Assembly (NCBI GenBank): GCA_003694205.1
Contig: RFKS01000057.1
Location: 1 to 5,636 of the forward strand
Origin: Alphaproteobacteria bacterium
Lineage (GTDB): Bacteria > Pseudomonadota > Alphaproteobacteria > Sphingomonadales > Rhodothalassiaceae
Direction: 5' to 3'
DNA: 5,636 bases
Each line of letters begins with the position of its first letter. Position 1 is the first letter of the stretch. A program made the position numbers and the translations under genes. Below the pieces are notes generated by a model. It had not been told where the DNA came from and did no database searches. It saw only the letters and a list, made by a program, of their open reading frames with translations. This document shows, one piece after another, positions 1 to 5,636 of this stretch.

Positions 1-2148
1 ACGGCCGCTGTCGCCGCCCATCGGCCAGGACAAGCCTTCCTCGCGGCGGATGATGGTGATGTCCGCAAGCCCGCCCTCGCGATAACGCTGCAGGATCACA
101 CCCTGCCCGCGCGCCATTTGTGGCACCTCCGCGACCGGAAAGAGGAGCAGCTTGCGATTGTCGCCGATGACCGCGACGGTGTCGCCATCGACGGGAAGAC
201 AGTGCGTGGCCCGCCCGCCTTTCGCGAGCGACATCAGCTGCCGGCCGCTGCGCGTGGCGGCCACCGTCTTGTCTGACGCAACGCGGAATCCGCGCCCGTT
301 CGAGGCCGCAAGCAGGAGCTCGCTGCCGGGCCGGTAAGGGAGCAGCGCCACCACCTCCTCGTCGCCCTCGAGCTCGACAAGAAGGCGCAGCGGCTCGCCA
401 TGGCCGCGGCCGCCAGGCAGGCGGTCGGCGGCCAGCGTGTGCATGCGACCGCGCGAGGTGAAGGCAAGGATCCGGTCCGTGGTATAGGCGTGAAATCGGA
501 ATCGCCCGGCATCGCCATCCTTGAAGCCGAGCGGCGCGTCGTCGGCCAGATGGCCCTTGATCGTGCGCAACCAGCCGCGGCGGGAGCAGACAACGGTGAT
601 CGGTTCGCGCTCGACCATGGCCTCGATGGGCACGGGCTCGGCCGAGGGCGCCTCTCCAAAGCCCGTCCGGCGGCCACCACCGGCGCCGTCGGGACCGAAA
701 GCCTCCTTAACCTCAGCAAGGCGATCGCCGAGCGCGATCCACTGGCGTTCGGGGCTTGCGAGCAACGCCTTGAGGTCCCGCTGCTCGGCGCTCAAGGCCT
801 TGTGCTCGCGCCGGATCGCCACCTCCTCGAGCTTGCGCAGTGCCCTGAGGCGCATGTTGAGGATCGCCTCGGCCTGTCTCTCGCTGAGTCCGAAAGCCTG
901 CATCAGCGCGGGCTTCGCCTCGTCCTCCTCGCGGATGATGCGGATCACCTCGTCAAGATTGAGATAGGCAACAAGATAGCCGTCGAGCACCTCGAGGCGA
1001 TCCGCGATCTTCGCGAGGCGATGCCGCGTCCGGCGCTTGAGAACGTCGAGCTGATGGTCGAGGAAGGCCTCGAGCGCCTGCCCAAGCGAGAGCACGCGCG
1101 GTGCCCCGTCGAGATCGATGACATTGAGATTGAGGGGGATGCGCGTCTCGAGCTCGCTCAGCCGGAACAGGCTCTCCATGAGAAGCTGCGGATCGACATT
1201 GCGGCTCTTGGGTTCGAGGACGAGGCGGATCTCTTCCGCCGACTCGTCGCGGATATCGGCAAGAATCGGCAGCTTTCGATCGTTGATGAGACCGGCGATG
1301 CGCTCGATCAGTTTCGCCTTCACCACCTGATAGGGGATCTCGTCGACCACGATCTGCCAGGTGCCGCGCCCGGTGTCCTCCTTGTGCCAGCGGGCCCGCA
1401 CACGAAAGCTGCCGCGACCCGTCGCATAGGCGGCGCGGATCGCCTCCGCCGTCTCGACGAGAATGCCGCCGGTGGGGAAATCCGGCCCTGGCACCCGCTC
1501 GACGAGTTCATCGTCGGTGACGGGGCCGCGCCGCCCGAGCCGGGCCTCGATGAGTAGCTGCAGGGCATCGATGAGCTCACCGACATTGTGCGGCGGGATC
1601 GCGGTCGCCATGCCGACGGCGATCCCGGCGGCACCATTGGCGAGCAGATTGGGAAAGGGACCCGGGAAGACGACAGGTTCCTCCTCCTCGCCGTCATAGG
1701 TGGCACGGAAATCGACCGCGCCCTCCTCGAGGCCCTCCATGAGAAGCGCCGCCACGGCGGTCAGGCGCGCTTCGGTATAGCGCATGGCGGCAGCGTTATC
1801 GCCGTCGATATTGCCGAAATTGCCCTGCCCGTCGATGAGCGGATAGCGCACCGCGAAATCCTGCGCGAGACGGACAAGCGCGTCATAGACCGCCTGATCC
1901 CCGTGCGGGTGATATTTGCCGATGACGTCGCCGACGACGCGGGCGCACTTCTTGAAGCCGGCATCGGGATCAAGCTTCAAGAGCCGCATCGCATAGAGAA
2001 GCCGCCGGTGCACCGGCTTCAGCCCGTCGCGCACATCGGGCAACGACCGCGCCATGATGGTCGACAGCGCATAGGCGAGATAGCGTTCCGAGAGCGCCTC
2101 GTCGAAGCGCGCCTCGATGATCTGGTCGGGGGTCGATTCGCGTGTCAT
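1..2148 (-). CDS. parC: DNA topoisomerase IV subunit A (partial, C-terminus off the left edge)
   Basis: ParC is the DNA-breaking and rejoining subunit of topoisomerase IV. It works with ParE in the cytoplasm to decatenate daughter chromosomes and relax supercoils. The frame is open for 716 codons without a stop. The N-terminus has the [10 protein letters not shown] and DGLKPVHRR signatures (about residues 23-49), then HPHGD (80-84), [20 protein letters not shown] (107-126) with catalytic Arg123-Tyr124, and [18 protein letters not shown] charged helical tower/coiled-coil region follows (about 340-480). From about residue 510 comes a beta-pinwheel-like C-terminal domain with blade motifs such as [13 protein letters not shown] see no GyrA-box, which together with the N-terminal signature favours ParC over GyrA. 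E. coli ParC has 752 residues, so probably only a few dozen are missing. The ATG at 2148 is chosen because no other ATG, GTG or TTG lies just upstream in frame and the conserved N-terminus starts at about residue 18. The residue matching E. coli Ser80 is Gln85. The gene is divergent from the LTD-PLD gene. Confidence 0.96.
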   Translation of the reverse strand, partial: MTRESTPDQIIEARFDEALSERYLAYALSTIMARSLPDVRDGLKPVHRRLLYAMRLLKLDPDAGFKKCARVVGDVIGKYHPHGDQAVYDALVRLAQDFAVRYPLIDGQGNFGNIDGDNAAAMRYTEARLTAVAALLMEGLEEGAVDFRATYDGEEEEPVVFPGPFPNLLANGAAGIAVGMATAIPPHNVGELIDALQLLIEARLGRRGPVTDDELVERVPGPDFPTGGILVETAEAIRAAYATGRGSFRVRARWHKEDTGRGTWQIVVDEIPYQVVKAKLIERIAGLINDRKLPILADIRDESAEEIRLVLEPKSRNVDPQLLMESLFRLSELETRIPLNLNVIDLDGAPRVLSLGQALEAFLDHQLDVLKRRTRHRLAKIADRLEVLDGYLVAYLNLDEVIRIIREEDEAKPALMQAFGLSERQAEAILNMRLRALRKLEEVAIRREHKALSAEQRDLKALLASPERQWIALGDRLAEVKEAFGPDGAGGGRRTGFGEAPSAEPVPIEAMVEREPITVVCSRRGWLRTIKGHLADDAPLGFKDGDAGRFRFHAYTTDRILAFTSRGRMHTLAADRLPGGRGHGEPLRLLVELEGDEEVVALLPYRPGSELLLAASNGRGFRVASDKTVAATRSGRQLMSLAKGGRATHCLPVDGDTVAVIGDNRKLLLFPVAEVPQMARGQGVILQRYREGGLADITIIRREEGLSWPMGGDSGR

Positions 2149-2154
2149 GGCGCG

Positions 2155-2160
2155 AATATA
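2155..2160 (-). promoter_or_regulatory. Possible -10 element giving a leaderless parC transcript
   Basis: Read on the minus strand, TATATT ends six bases before the parC ATG, so the predicted transcription start falls at or next to the A of the start codon. A poor -35 (TTGTGG, plus-strand positions 2180-2185) lies 19 bases upstream of it. The 18 bases before the ATG hold no Shine-Dalgarno sequence. The nearest GGAGG (2167-2171 on the minus strand) is 18 bases away, too far for ordinary initiation. The hexamer and spacing are seen directly; promoter function is inferred. Confidence 0.35.
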
Positions 2161-2379
2161 GCAGGCCCTCCGCCATGCGCCACAAGATATGGACGCTTCG
2201 CCGCGGCGCGGGATTGCCACCACCGGGCCAGGATGAGCGCCTGATCAGCGAGGTCGAAACCGCGGCCTGGGGCTCATCATGTCACAACACCAACAGAATA
2301 ATTCGGTCGCCTCTTTCAGCCCCTCTTGAACATTTCTCAGATATAATTTGCGTTCTTGGAGTGTTATCGTCGATTTTTG

Positions 2380-2393
2380 ATTGTATATACAAT
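2380..2393. promoter_or_regulatory. Perfect 14-bp palindrome, candidate operator
   Basis: ATTGTATATACAAT is identical to its reverse complement; the symmetry stops at the next base pair on each side. Its GTATATAC core resembles the GT..TA..AC pattern described for operators of HutC-type GntR regulators, but no regulator gene is visible in the window. It lies about 155 bases before the LTD-PLD start codon and upstream of the candidate promoter at 2448-2477. The palindrome is seen; the operator role is inferred, and AT-rich sequence makes chance palindromes more likely. Confidence 0.3.
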
Positions 2394-2447
2394 TCCGCTT
2401 AATAATACAACGACTTCCATGACTATGTTTTCAAATTTCAAAAAGAT

Positions 2448-2477
2448 TTTCCATTTTCTGATCGACCGGAATATAAA
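2448..2477 (+). promoter_or_regulatory. Candidate sigma-70-type promoter for the LTD-PLD gene
   Basis: TTTCCA (2448-2453, four of six matches to TTGACA) and TATAAA (2472-2477, five of six matches to TATAAT) are separated by 18 bases. Transcription would start near 2484 and give a leader of about 65 nt ahead of the ATG at 2549. It is the best-spaced pair I found in this region, but AT-rich DNA produces such matches by chance. Confidence 0.35.
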
Positions 2478-2535
2478 AAGTGAATTGTTGTCGCAATGGC
2501 AATGAGATATGGATTCCGGATCGCAAATCTCTGGT

Positions 2536-2540
2536 GGAGG
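2536..2540 (+). promoter_or_regulatory. Ribosome binding site deciding the LTD-PLD start
   Basis: GGAGG lies eight bases before the ATG at 2549. It supports that start over the in-frame GTG at 2480, which is preceded only by an A-rich run. The choice also places a basic signal-peptide n-region directly after the Met. Confidence 0.8.
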
Positions 2541-2548
2541 GTAGGATC

Positions 2549-4498
2549 ATGCGACGCAAATCTTTTCTTACGTCCATTGGTAGTATCGTTTCGGTTTTTC
2601 TTGCTACCACAGGCTGGGCGGCACAGCCCGGCGACGTGGAAATCAACGAAATAGCGTGGATGGGAACCACGACGAGTTCGAGCGACGAGTGGATCGAGCT
2701 CTACAACACGACGACGACGGCGATCGATCTTTCGGGTTGGCAGCTCAAGGCGACCGACGGCACGCCGTCGATCACGCTCAGCGGCAGCATTCCTGCCGGC
2801 GGCTTCTATCTGCTTGAGCGCACCGACGACAATTCCGTGCCCAATATCCCGGCCGACCTCGTCTATACCGGCGCGCTGGAGAACGGCGGCGAGACGCTCG
2901 AGCTGCGCGACGGCTCCGGGGCATTGATCGACAGCGTCAACGGCTGGAGTGCCGGCGACAACACGACCAAGGCGACAATGGAGCGCAACGGCACGGTGTG
3001 GCAGACGGCGACCGCCACCTATGACGTCGGACTCGGCACGCCGAAGGCTGCGAACACCGGCGTCGGCGGGGGCAGCGGCGGCACGCAGCAGTTCCTCAAT
3101 CAGGTGTCGAACGCGCCCGGTGCGATCAACGTCTATTTCAACAAGAGTGCGCTCACCGACTATGCGACGAGCGGCAATCTCGCCAATTACCAGATCAATC
3201 TCGAACAGCGTCTGATCACGCGTCTCGATGCCGCGCAGAGCACGATCGACGTCGCCATCTACGAGATCAATCTCAGCGACATTGCCGATGCGCTGATCGC
3301 CCGCGCCGCCGCCGGGGTGACCGTCCGCCTCATCGCCGATGCCAAGGACCCCGACCCCTCCGACACCGAGCGGGTCACCCGTTATGAGGACATGCGCTTG
3401 ACCCTCGAGCGCCTCGCCCGCGGCAGCGATGGAATCGTCGGCACGGGTGACGACATCACGCTTTTTGCCGACTCGCCAATCTTCGCGGTCGAGGACAGCA
3501 CCAAGCGCACGGCGGTGGGCCTGCCCGCGAGCCCGTCGGACTTTCCGTTCGTCAATGTTACCGTCGGCACCAAGGCAAAAAGCGGCTATCTCATCGCCGA
3601 CGGCGAACTCAAGTCGGCGCCCTCGAGCTACTACTCGCCGGGCGACCAGATGCACAACAAGTTCGCCATTATCGATGGCACCTGGGTGTGGACCGGCTCC
3701 TGGAACTGGACGCTCACGGGGCTCTATGGCGATGAGGCGAACCGGCTCGCCGGCATTCTCGACGGCAACACCCAGCATTCGATCGAGATTAACGATACGG
3801 CACTGGCCATCGCCTATCGTACCGAGTTCGAGGAGATGTGGGGCGGCAGCGGCACGGCGCCGAATCCGAGCGTGAGCAATTTTCACTCCCGCAAGACCGA
3901 CAACACGCCGCATCTCTTCACCATCGGCGGCCGCACGGTCGAGCTCTACTTCTCGCCCGGCGACGATGCTGTCGGTCATGTCACCTCGCTCGTGCAGACG
4001 AGCGCCGACAGCTCGGCCTATTTCACCATCTTCGCCTGGTCCGATCAGGCTTTCGTCGACGCCCTGAAGGTGAAATGGGAGGGGTCCGACCAGGATCTCG
4101 TCGGCACGCTTACCGGCTTTGATGTCAAGGGTGTCTTCGATGCCAGCTTCTGGAACCAGTGGTGGTCGGCCTCGGTCGATATGACCGGACGCACAGCCTC
4201 GCAGACCTCGCTCAACAATCCCAACACGCGCTGGGCCAATCCGGCGCCGGTCTTCAGCGATGCCGAGGTGCGCAAGCTGCACTCGAAGTCGATGCTGATC
4301 GACGCCTGTACGCTGAGCGACCCGGCGGTCATCGTCGGCTCGACCAACTGGAGCAACAACGGCAACAATGTGAACGACGAGAATCTGCTCATCGTCCATG
4401 ACGCCGCAATCGCGGATCAGTTCCTGCAGGAATTCTATGCCCGCTATCAGGCAGCCGGCGGAACGATCCCCGATCCGGCAAGCTTCAGCTGCCCCTGA
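2549..4498 (+). CDS. Secreted lamin-tail-domain phospholipase-D-fold protein (putative extracellular nuclease/phosphodiesterase)
   Basis: This 649-residue protein opens with a Sec signal peptide: Met-Arg-Arg-Lys, a hydrophobic stretch, and likely cleavage after Ala24 (GWA|AQ). Residues about 30-150 form a lamin-tail-like domain, with the openings VEINEIAW and DEWIELYN, then SGWQL and an ENGGETLELRD strand. A Gly-rich linker (about 171-178) leads to a duplicated PLD fold. Half one (about 190-435) starts INVYFN and carries H369-x-K371-xxxx-D376 followed by a GS-x-N-W motif. Half two (about 460-640) starts VELYFSPGDD and carries H578-x-K580-xxxx-D585 followed by GSTNW. Two intact HKD motifs imply a complete phosphodiesterase active site using a phospho-histidine intermediate. 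The substrate could be DNA, RNA or phospholipid. Known bacterial LTDs occur in secreted nucleases and other hydrolases, so an extracellular or surface nuclease is my preferred guess. Half one has a long insert (about 265-365) with a GSDGIVGTGDD segment (292-302). Only two cysteines exist, Cys587 and Cys648. Tandem terminators follow. Domain calls are firm; the substrate is inferred. Confidence 0.9.
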   Translation: MRRKSFLTSIGSIVSVFLATTGWAAQPGDVEINEIAWMGTTTSSSDEWIELYNTTTTAIDLSGWQLKATDGTPSITLSGSIPAGGFYLLERTDDNSVPNIPADLVYTGALENGGETLELRDGSGALIDSVNGWSAGDNTTKATMERNGTVWQTATATYDVGLGTPKAANTGVGGGSGGTQQFLNQVSNAPGAINVYFNKSALTDYATSGNLANYQINLEQRLITRLDAAQSTIDVAIYEINLSDIADALIARAAAGVTVRLIADAKDPDPSDTERVTRYEDMRLTLERLARGSDGIVGTGDDITLFADSPIFAVEDSTKRTAVGLPASPSDFPFVNVTVGTKAKSGYLIADGELKSAPSSYYSPGDQMHNKFAIIDGTWVWTGSWNWTLTGLYGDEANRLAGILDGNTQHSIEINDTALAIAYRTEFEEMWGGSGTAPNPSVSNFHSRKTDNTPHLFTIGGRTVELYFSPGDDAVGHVTSLVQTSADSSAYFTIFAWSDQAFVDALKVKWEGSDQDLVGTLTGFDVKGVFDASFWNQWWSASVDMTGRTASQTSLNNPNTRWANPAPVFSDAEVRKLHSKSMLIDACTLSDPAVIVGSTNWSNNGNNVNDENLLIVHDAAIADQFLQEFYARYQAAGGTIPDPASFSCP

Positions 4499-4545
4499 CG
4501 GGAGCAGCGAGCCGGGGGCGACGACGGCAGACCCCGCAACCGACG

Positions 4546-4570
4546 GGCCGGCGCCACGGCGCCGGCCTTT
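4546..4570 (+). terminator. Rho-independent terminator 1 after the LTD-PLD gene
   Basis: A perfect 9-bp GC-only stem (GGCCGGCGC, 4546-4554, with its complement at 4559-4567) closes a four-base loop CACG and is followed by TTT. It starts 47 bases after the stop codon. The stem is very strong but the T-tract is short. Confidence 0.75.
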
Positions 4571-4600
4571 CGCGTGGATTGTATCGACAGAAAAAACAGC

Positions 4601-4625
4601 ACCCCCTGGTTTCAGGGGGTTTTCT
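4601..4625 (+). terminator. Rho-independent terminator 2, possibly bidirectional
   Basis: A perfect 8-bp stem (ACCCCCTG, 4601-4608, with CAGGGGGT, 4613-4620) has a GTTT loop and runs into a T-tract (4620-4623, then CT). An A-run at 4591-4596 gives T-residues on the opposite strand, so it could also stop minus-strand transcription. Together with terminator 1 it should insulate the protease gene from the LTD-PLD transcript. Confidence 0.8.
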
Positions 4626-4642
4626 CCATATCCGTGTTCATC

Positions 4643-4675
4643 TACACTATTCATCCCGCTATGCGGGTACACTAT
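4643..4675. repeat. 8-bp direct repeat bracketing a small hairpin in the protease leader
   Basis: TACACTAT occurs at 4643-4650 and again at 4668-4675, 25 bases apart. Between the copies, CCCGC-TAT-GCGGG (4655-4667) forms a 5-bp stem with a 3-base loop. The repeats resemble weak -10 hexamers (TACACT), but neither has a good -35 at 16-18 bases. The block lies 33-65 bases before the protease ATG, so it could be a promoter, a regulator site or a structured leader. The repeats are exact; their role is unknown. Confidence 0.35.
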
Positions 4676-4692
4676 CGTTTAAAATCCAAAAA

Positions 4693-4697
4693 GGGAG
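4693..4697 (+). promoter_or_regulatory. Ribosome binding site of the protease gene
   Basis: GGGAG lies ten bases before the ATG at 4708, within a purine-rich stretch. It supports this start, which is immediately followed by a signal peptide. Confidence 0.75.
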
Positions 4698-4707
4698 AGA
4701 CCCGATC

Positions 4708-5636
4708 ATGCGCCTCGCATTGACCCTGGCGGCCTCGGCCGTCCTTCTTCTGCCGGCAAGCGCCAGCTTCGCCACCCATGAAACGGGCGCCGCAAGCAAC
4801 TGGATCCATCCGCTCGGGGTGAGCGTCGAGATCCAGCAGCGCGCGGCCAACAACTACATCTTCGTCTTCAGGGATGACGTTCCCGCCGCCGATGTGGCGG
4901 CCCGCGCGCGCGGCCTCGTCACCCGGGCGGGCGGCGAGATGGGATACGTCTACAGCCATTCGGTGAAAGGCTTCTCGGCGAAAATGTCGGAAACCGCCGC
5001 GGCGCGCCTCGCCGCCAACAATCCGTCCATCGCCTATTATGAGCATGACGGCTATGTCTTCGCCATCGGTGGCGACAATCCGCGTGCGAAGAAGGGCAAG
5101 CCGGGCGGTGGCGGCAGCCTGCCGCCACAAACGACGCCCTGGGGCATTGCCCGCGTTGGCGGCCCGGCGAATGGTGTCGGCAGGACGGCATGGGTAATCG
5201 ATACCGGCATCGACCTCGACCACCCCGATCTCAATGTCGACGTCGCCCGCTCGGTCAATTTCGCCGCCGGCAAGAACTCGCCCGATGACCAGAACGGCCA
5301 CGGCACCCATGTGGCCGGCACCATCGGAGCCATCGACAACAGCGTCGGCGTGGTCGGCGTTGCCGCCGGCGCGACGCTCGTCGCCGTGCGGGTGCTCGAT
5401 CGCAACGGCTCGGGCACCTTCGCTGACGTCATTGCCGGCGTCGACTATGTCGCCGCCAATGGCGCCCCCGGCGATGCCGCGAACATGAGTCTTGGCGGCG
5501 GCTTCAACCAGACGCTCAATGACGCCGTCATCGCCGCCTCGAACAAGGGCATCTTCTTCGCCCTTGCCGCAGGCAACGAGTCGACCGACGCGAGCACGAA
5601 GTCACCGGCAAGCGCCGAGGGCCCGAACATCTATAC
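4708..5636 (+). CDS. Secreted subtilisin-like serine protease, peptidase S8 with I9 propeptide (partial, C-terminus off the right edge)
   Basis: The visible 309 residues are the front of an exported endopeptidase. A Sec signal peptide (Met-Arg, Leu/Ala-rich core, cleavage after Ala19 or Ala22) is followed by an inhibitor_I9-type propeptide at about 49-118, which starts NNYIFVF, includes VKGFSAKMS and ends IAYYEHDG. This domain usually folds the protease and keeps it inactive until cleaved off. A Gly- and Lys-rich linker (121-137) joins it to the catalytic domain, whose start TPWGIARVGG (143-152) resembles proteinase K mature N-termini. Catalytic Asp165 sits in VIDTGID, His198 in GHGTHVAGT, the substrate-binding strand is NMSLGGG (259-265), and oxyanion Asn290 is in AAGNES. 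The catalytic Ser (usually GTSMA) should lie just beyond the window. The ATG is supported by an RBS and the signal peptide. It is co-oriented with the LTD-PLD gene but separated by two terminators, so it is probably transcribed independently. The family call is firm; the physiological substrate is unknown. Confidence 0.95.
   Translation, partial: MRLALTLAASAVLLLPASASFATHETGAASNWIHPLGVSVEIQQRAANNYIFVFRDDVPAADVAARARGLVTRAGGEMGYVYSHSVKGFSAKMSETAAARLAANNPSIAYYEHDGYVFAIGGDNPRAKKGKPGGGGSLPPQTTPWGIARVGGPANGVGRTAWVIDTGIDLDHPDLNVDVARSVNFAAGKNSPDDQNGHGTHVAGTIGAIDNSVGVVGVAAGATLVAVRVLDRNGSGTFADVIAGVDYVAANGAPGDAANMSLGGGFNQTLNDAVIAASNKGIFFALAAGNESTDASTKSPASAEGPNIY

Larger units (their letters stand above)
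2149..2548. other. Divergent intergenic region with an AT-rich core
   Basis: This 400-bp stretch separates divergent parC and the LTD-PLD gene, and I see no convincing gene in it. Positions 2149-2280 are GC-rich like the genes. By hand count, 2341-2400 contains 19 G/C in 60 and 2401-2460 contains 16 in 60, against roughly 65 percent in the flanking genes. The composition starts to recover after about 2480. The core contains a 14-bp palindrome (2380-2393), an isolated TATAAT (2342-2347) and a promoter-like pair at 2448-2477. It is best read as the control region of the LTD-PLD gene, perhaps brought in with it. Confidence 0.6.

Noticed and set aside
400..1557. 385-residue plus-strand open frame (and a continuation at 1588-2244)
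   Set aside because: It is the codon-register mirror of parC on the opposite strand. The protein shows no family signature, while the minus-strand frame is unmistakably ParC throughout.
2232..2278. Inverted repeat GATGAGC / GCTCATC
   Set aside because: The arms are only 7 bp with a 33-base loop and no T-tract, so it is weak as a terminator or operator and compatible with chance.
2326..2347. TTGAAC and a perfect TATAAT as a promoter
   Set aside because: The two hexamers are only 10 bases apart, too close for a sigma-70 promoter. No acceptable -35 lies 16-18 bases upstream of the TATAAT, and there is no extended -10 TG.
2142..2402. 86-residue plus-strand open frame in the intergenic region
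   Set aside because: It starts inside the parC start region, runs into the AT-rich island, has no RBS and shows no domain-like composition.
2480..2548. Upstream GTG start adding 23 residues to the LTD-PLD protein
   Set aside because: No Shine-Dalgarno precedes it, and the added residues (with two Cys and charged groups) would bury the signal peptide. The ATG at 2549 has GGAGG at 8 bases.
2438..4672. 744-residue open frame on the minus strand across the whole LTD-PLD gene
   Set aside because: It lies opposite the plus-strand gene, which has a signal peptide, RBS and two HKD motifs. The antisense product is Arg/Gly/Val/Asp-rich with no recognisable domain. Long antisense frames are expected in GC-rich genes.
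4672..5310. 212-residue minus-strand open frame
   Set aside because: It is antisense to the signal peptide, propeptide and catalytic Asp and His motifs of the S8 protease, in mirror register, and has no recognisable domain.

Overview
The window looks like a piece of a GC-rich proteobacterial chromosome, most likely from an alphaproteobacterium. The genes are roughly two-thirds G+C, and the topoisomerase IV subunit A has an [17 protein letters not shown] motif of the kind I associate with alphaproteobacterial ParC. This assignment comes from reading the protein and has not been checked by a search.

Layout. (1) Positions 1-2148, minus strand: parC (DNA topoisomerase IV subunit A), 716 codons visible, C-terminus cut off by the left edge. 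A -10-like TATATT lies six bases before its ATG with no Shine-Dalgarno at a usable distance, so it may be translated from a leaderless mRNA. (2) Positions 2149-2548: a 400-bp divergent intergenic region. Its centre (about 2290-2510) is strikingly AT-rich and holds a perfect 14-bp palindrome and promoter-like hexamers. (3) Positions 2549-4498, plus strand: an exported 649-residue protein with an N-terminal lamin-tail-like domain (LTD) followed by a duplicated phospholipase-D fold with two intact HxKxxxxD motifs. It is probably an extracellular nuclease or phosphodiesterase. (4) Positions 4499-4707: two consecutive intrinsic terminators, then a short leader in which an 8-bp direct repeat brackets a small hairpin. 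(5) Positions 4708-5636, plus strand: the first 309 codons of an exported subtilisin/proteinase K-like serine protease (peptidase S8) with an I9 propeptide. Its catalytic Asp, His and oxyanion Asn are present; the catalytic Ser lies beyond the right edge.

How the genes relate. parC is a housekeeping gene with no evident link to the other two. The LTD-PLD protein and the protease are co-oriented and both carry Sec signal peptides, so they form a small neighbourhood of secreted hydrolases. The tandem terminators argue that they are separate transcription units. Several long open frames antisense to parC and to the PLD gene are codon-mirror shadows and are not annotated.

No RNA genes, insertion sequences, CRISPR arrays or other mobile elements were recognised. 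The most unusual items are the LTD-PLD protein, with its inserted loop and its two lone cysteines, and the AT-rich palindrome-bearing control region in front of it.
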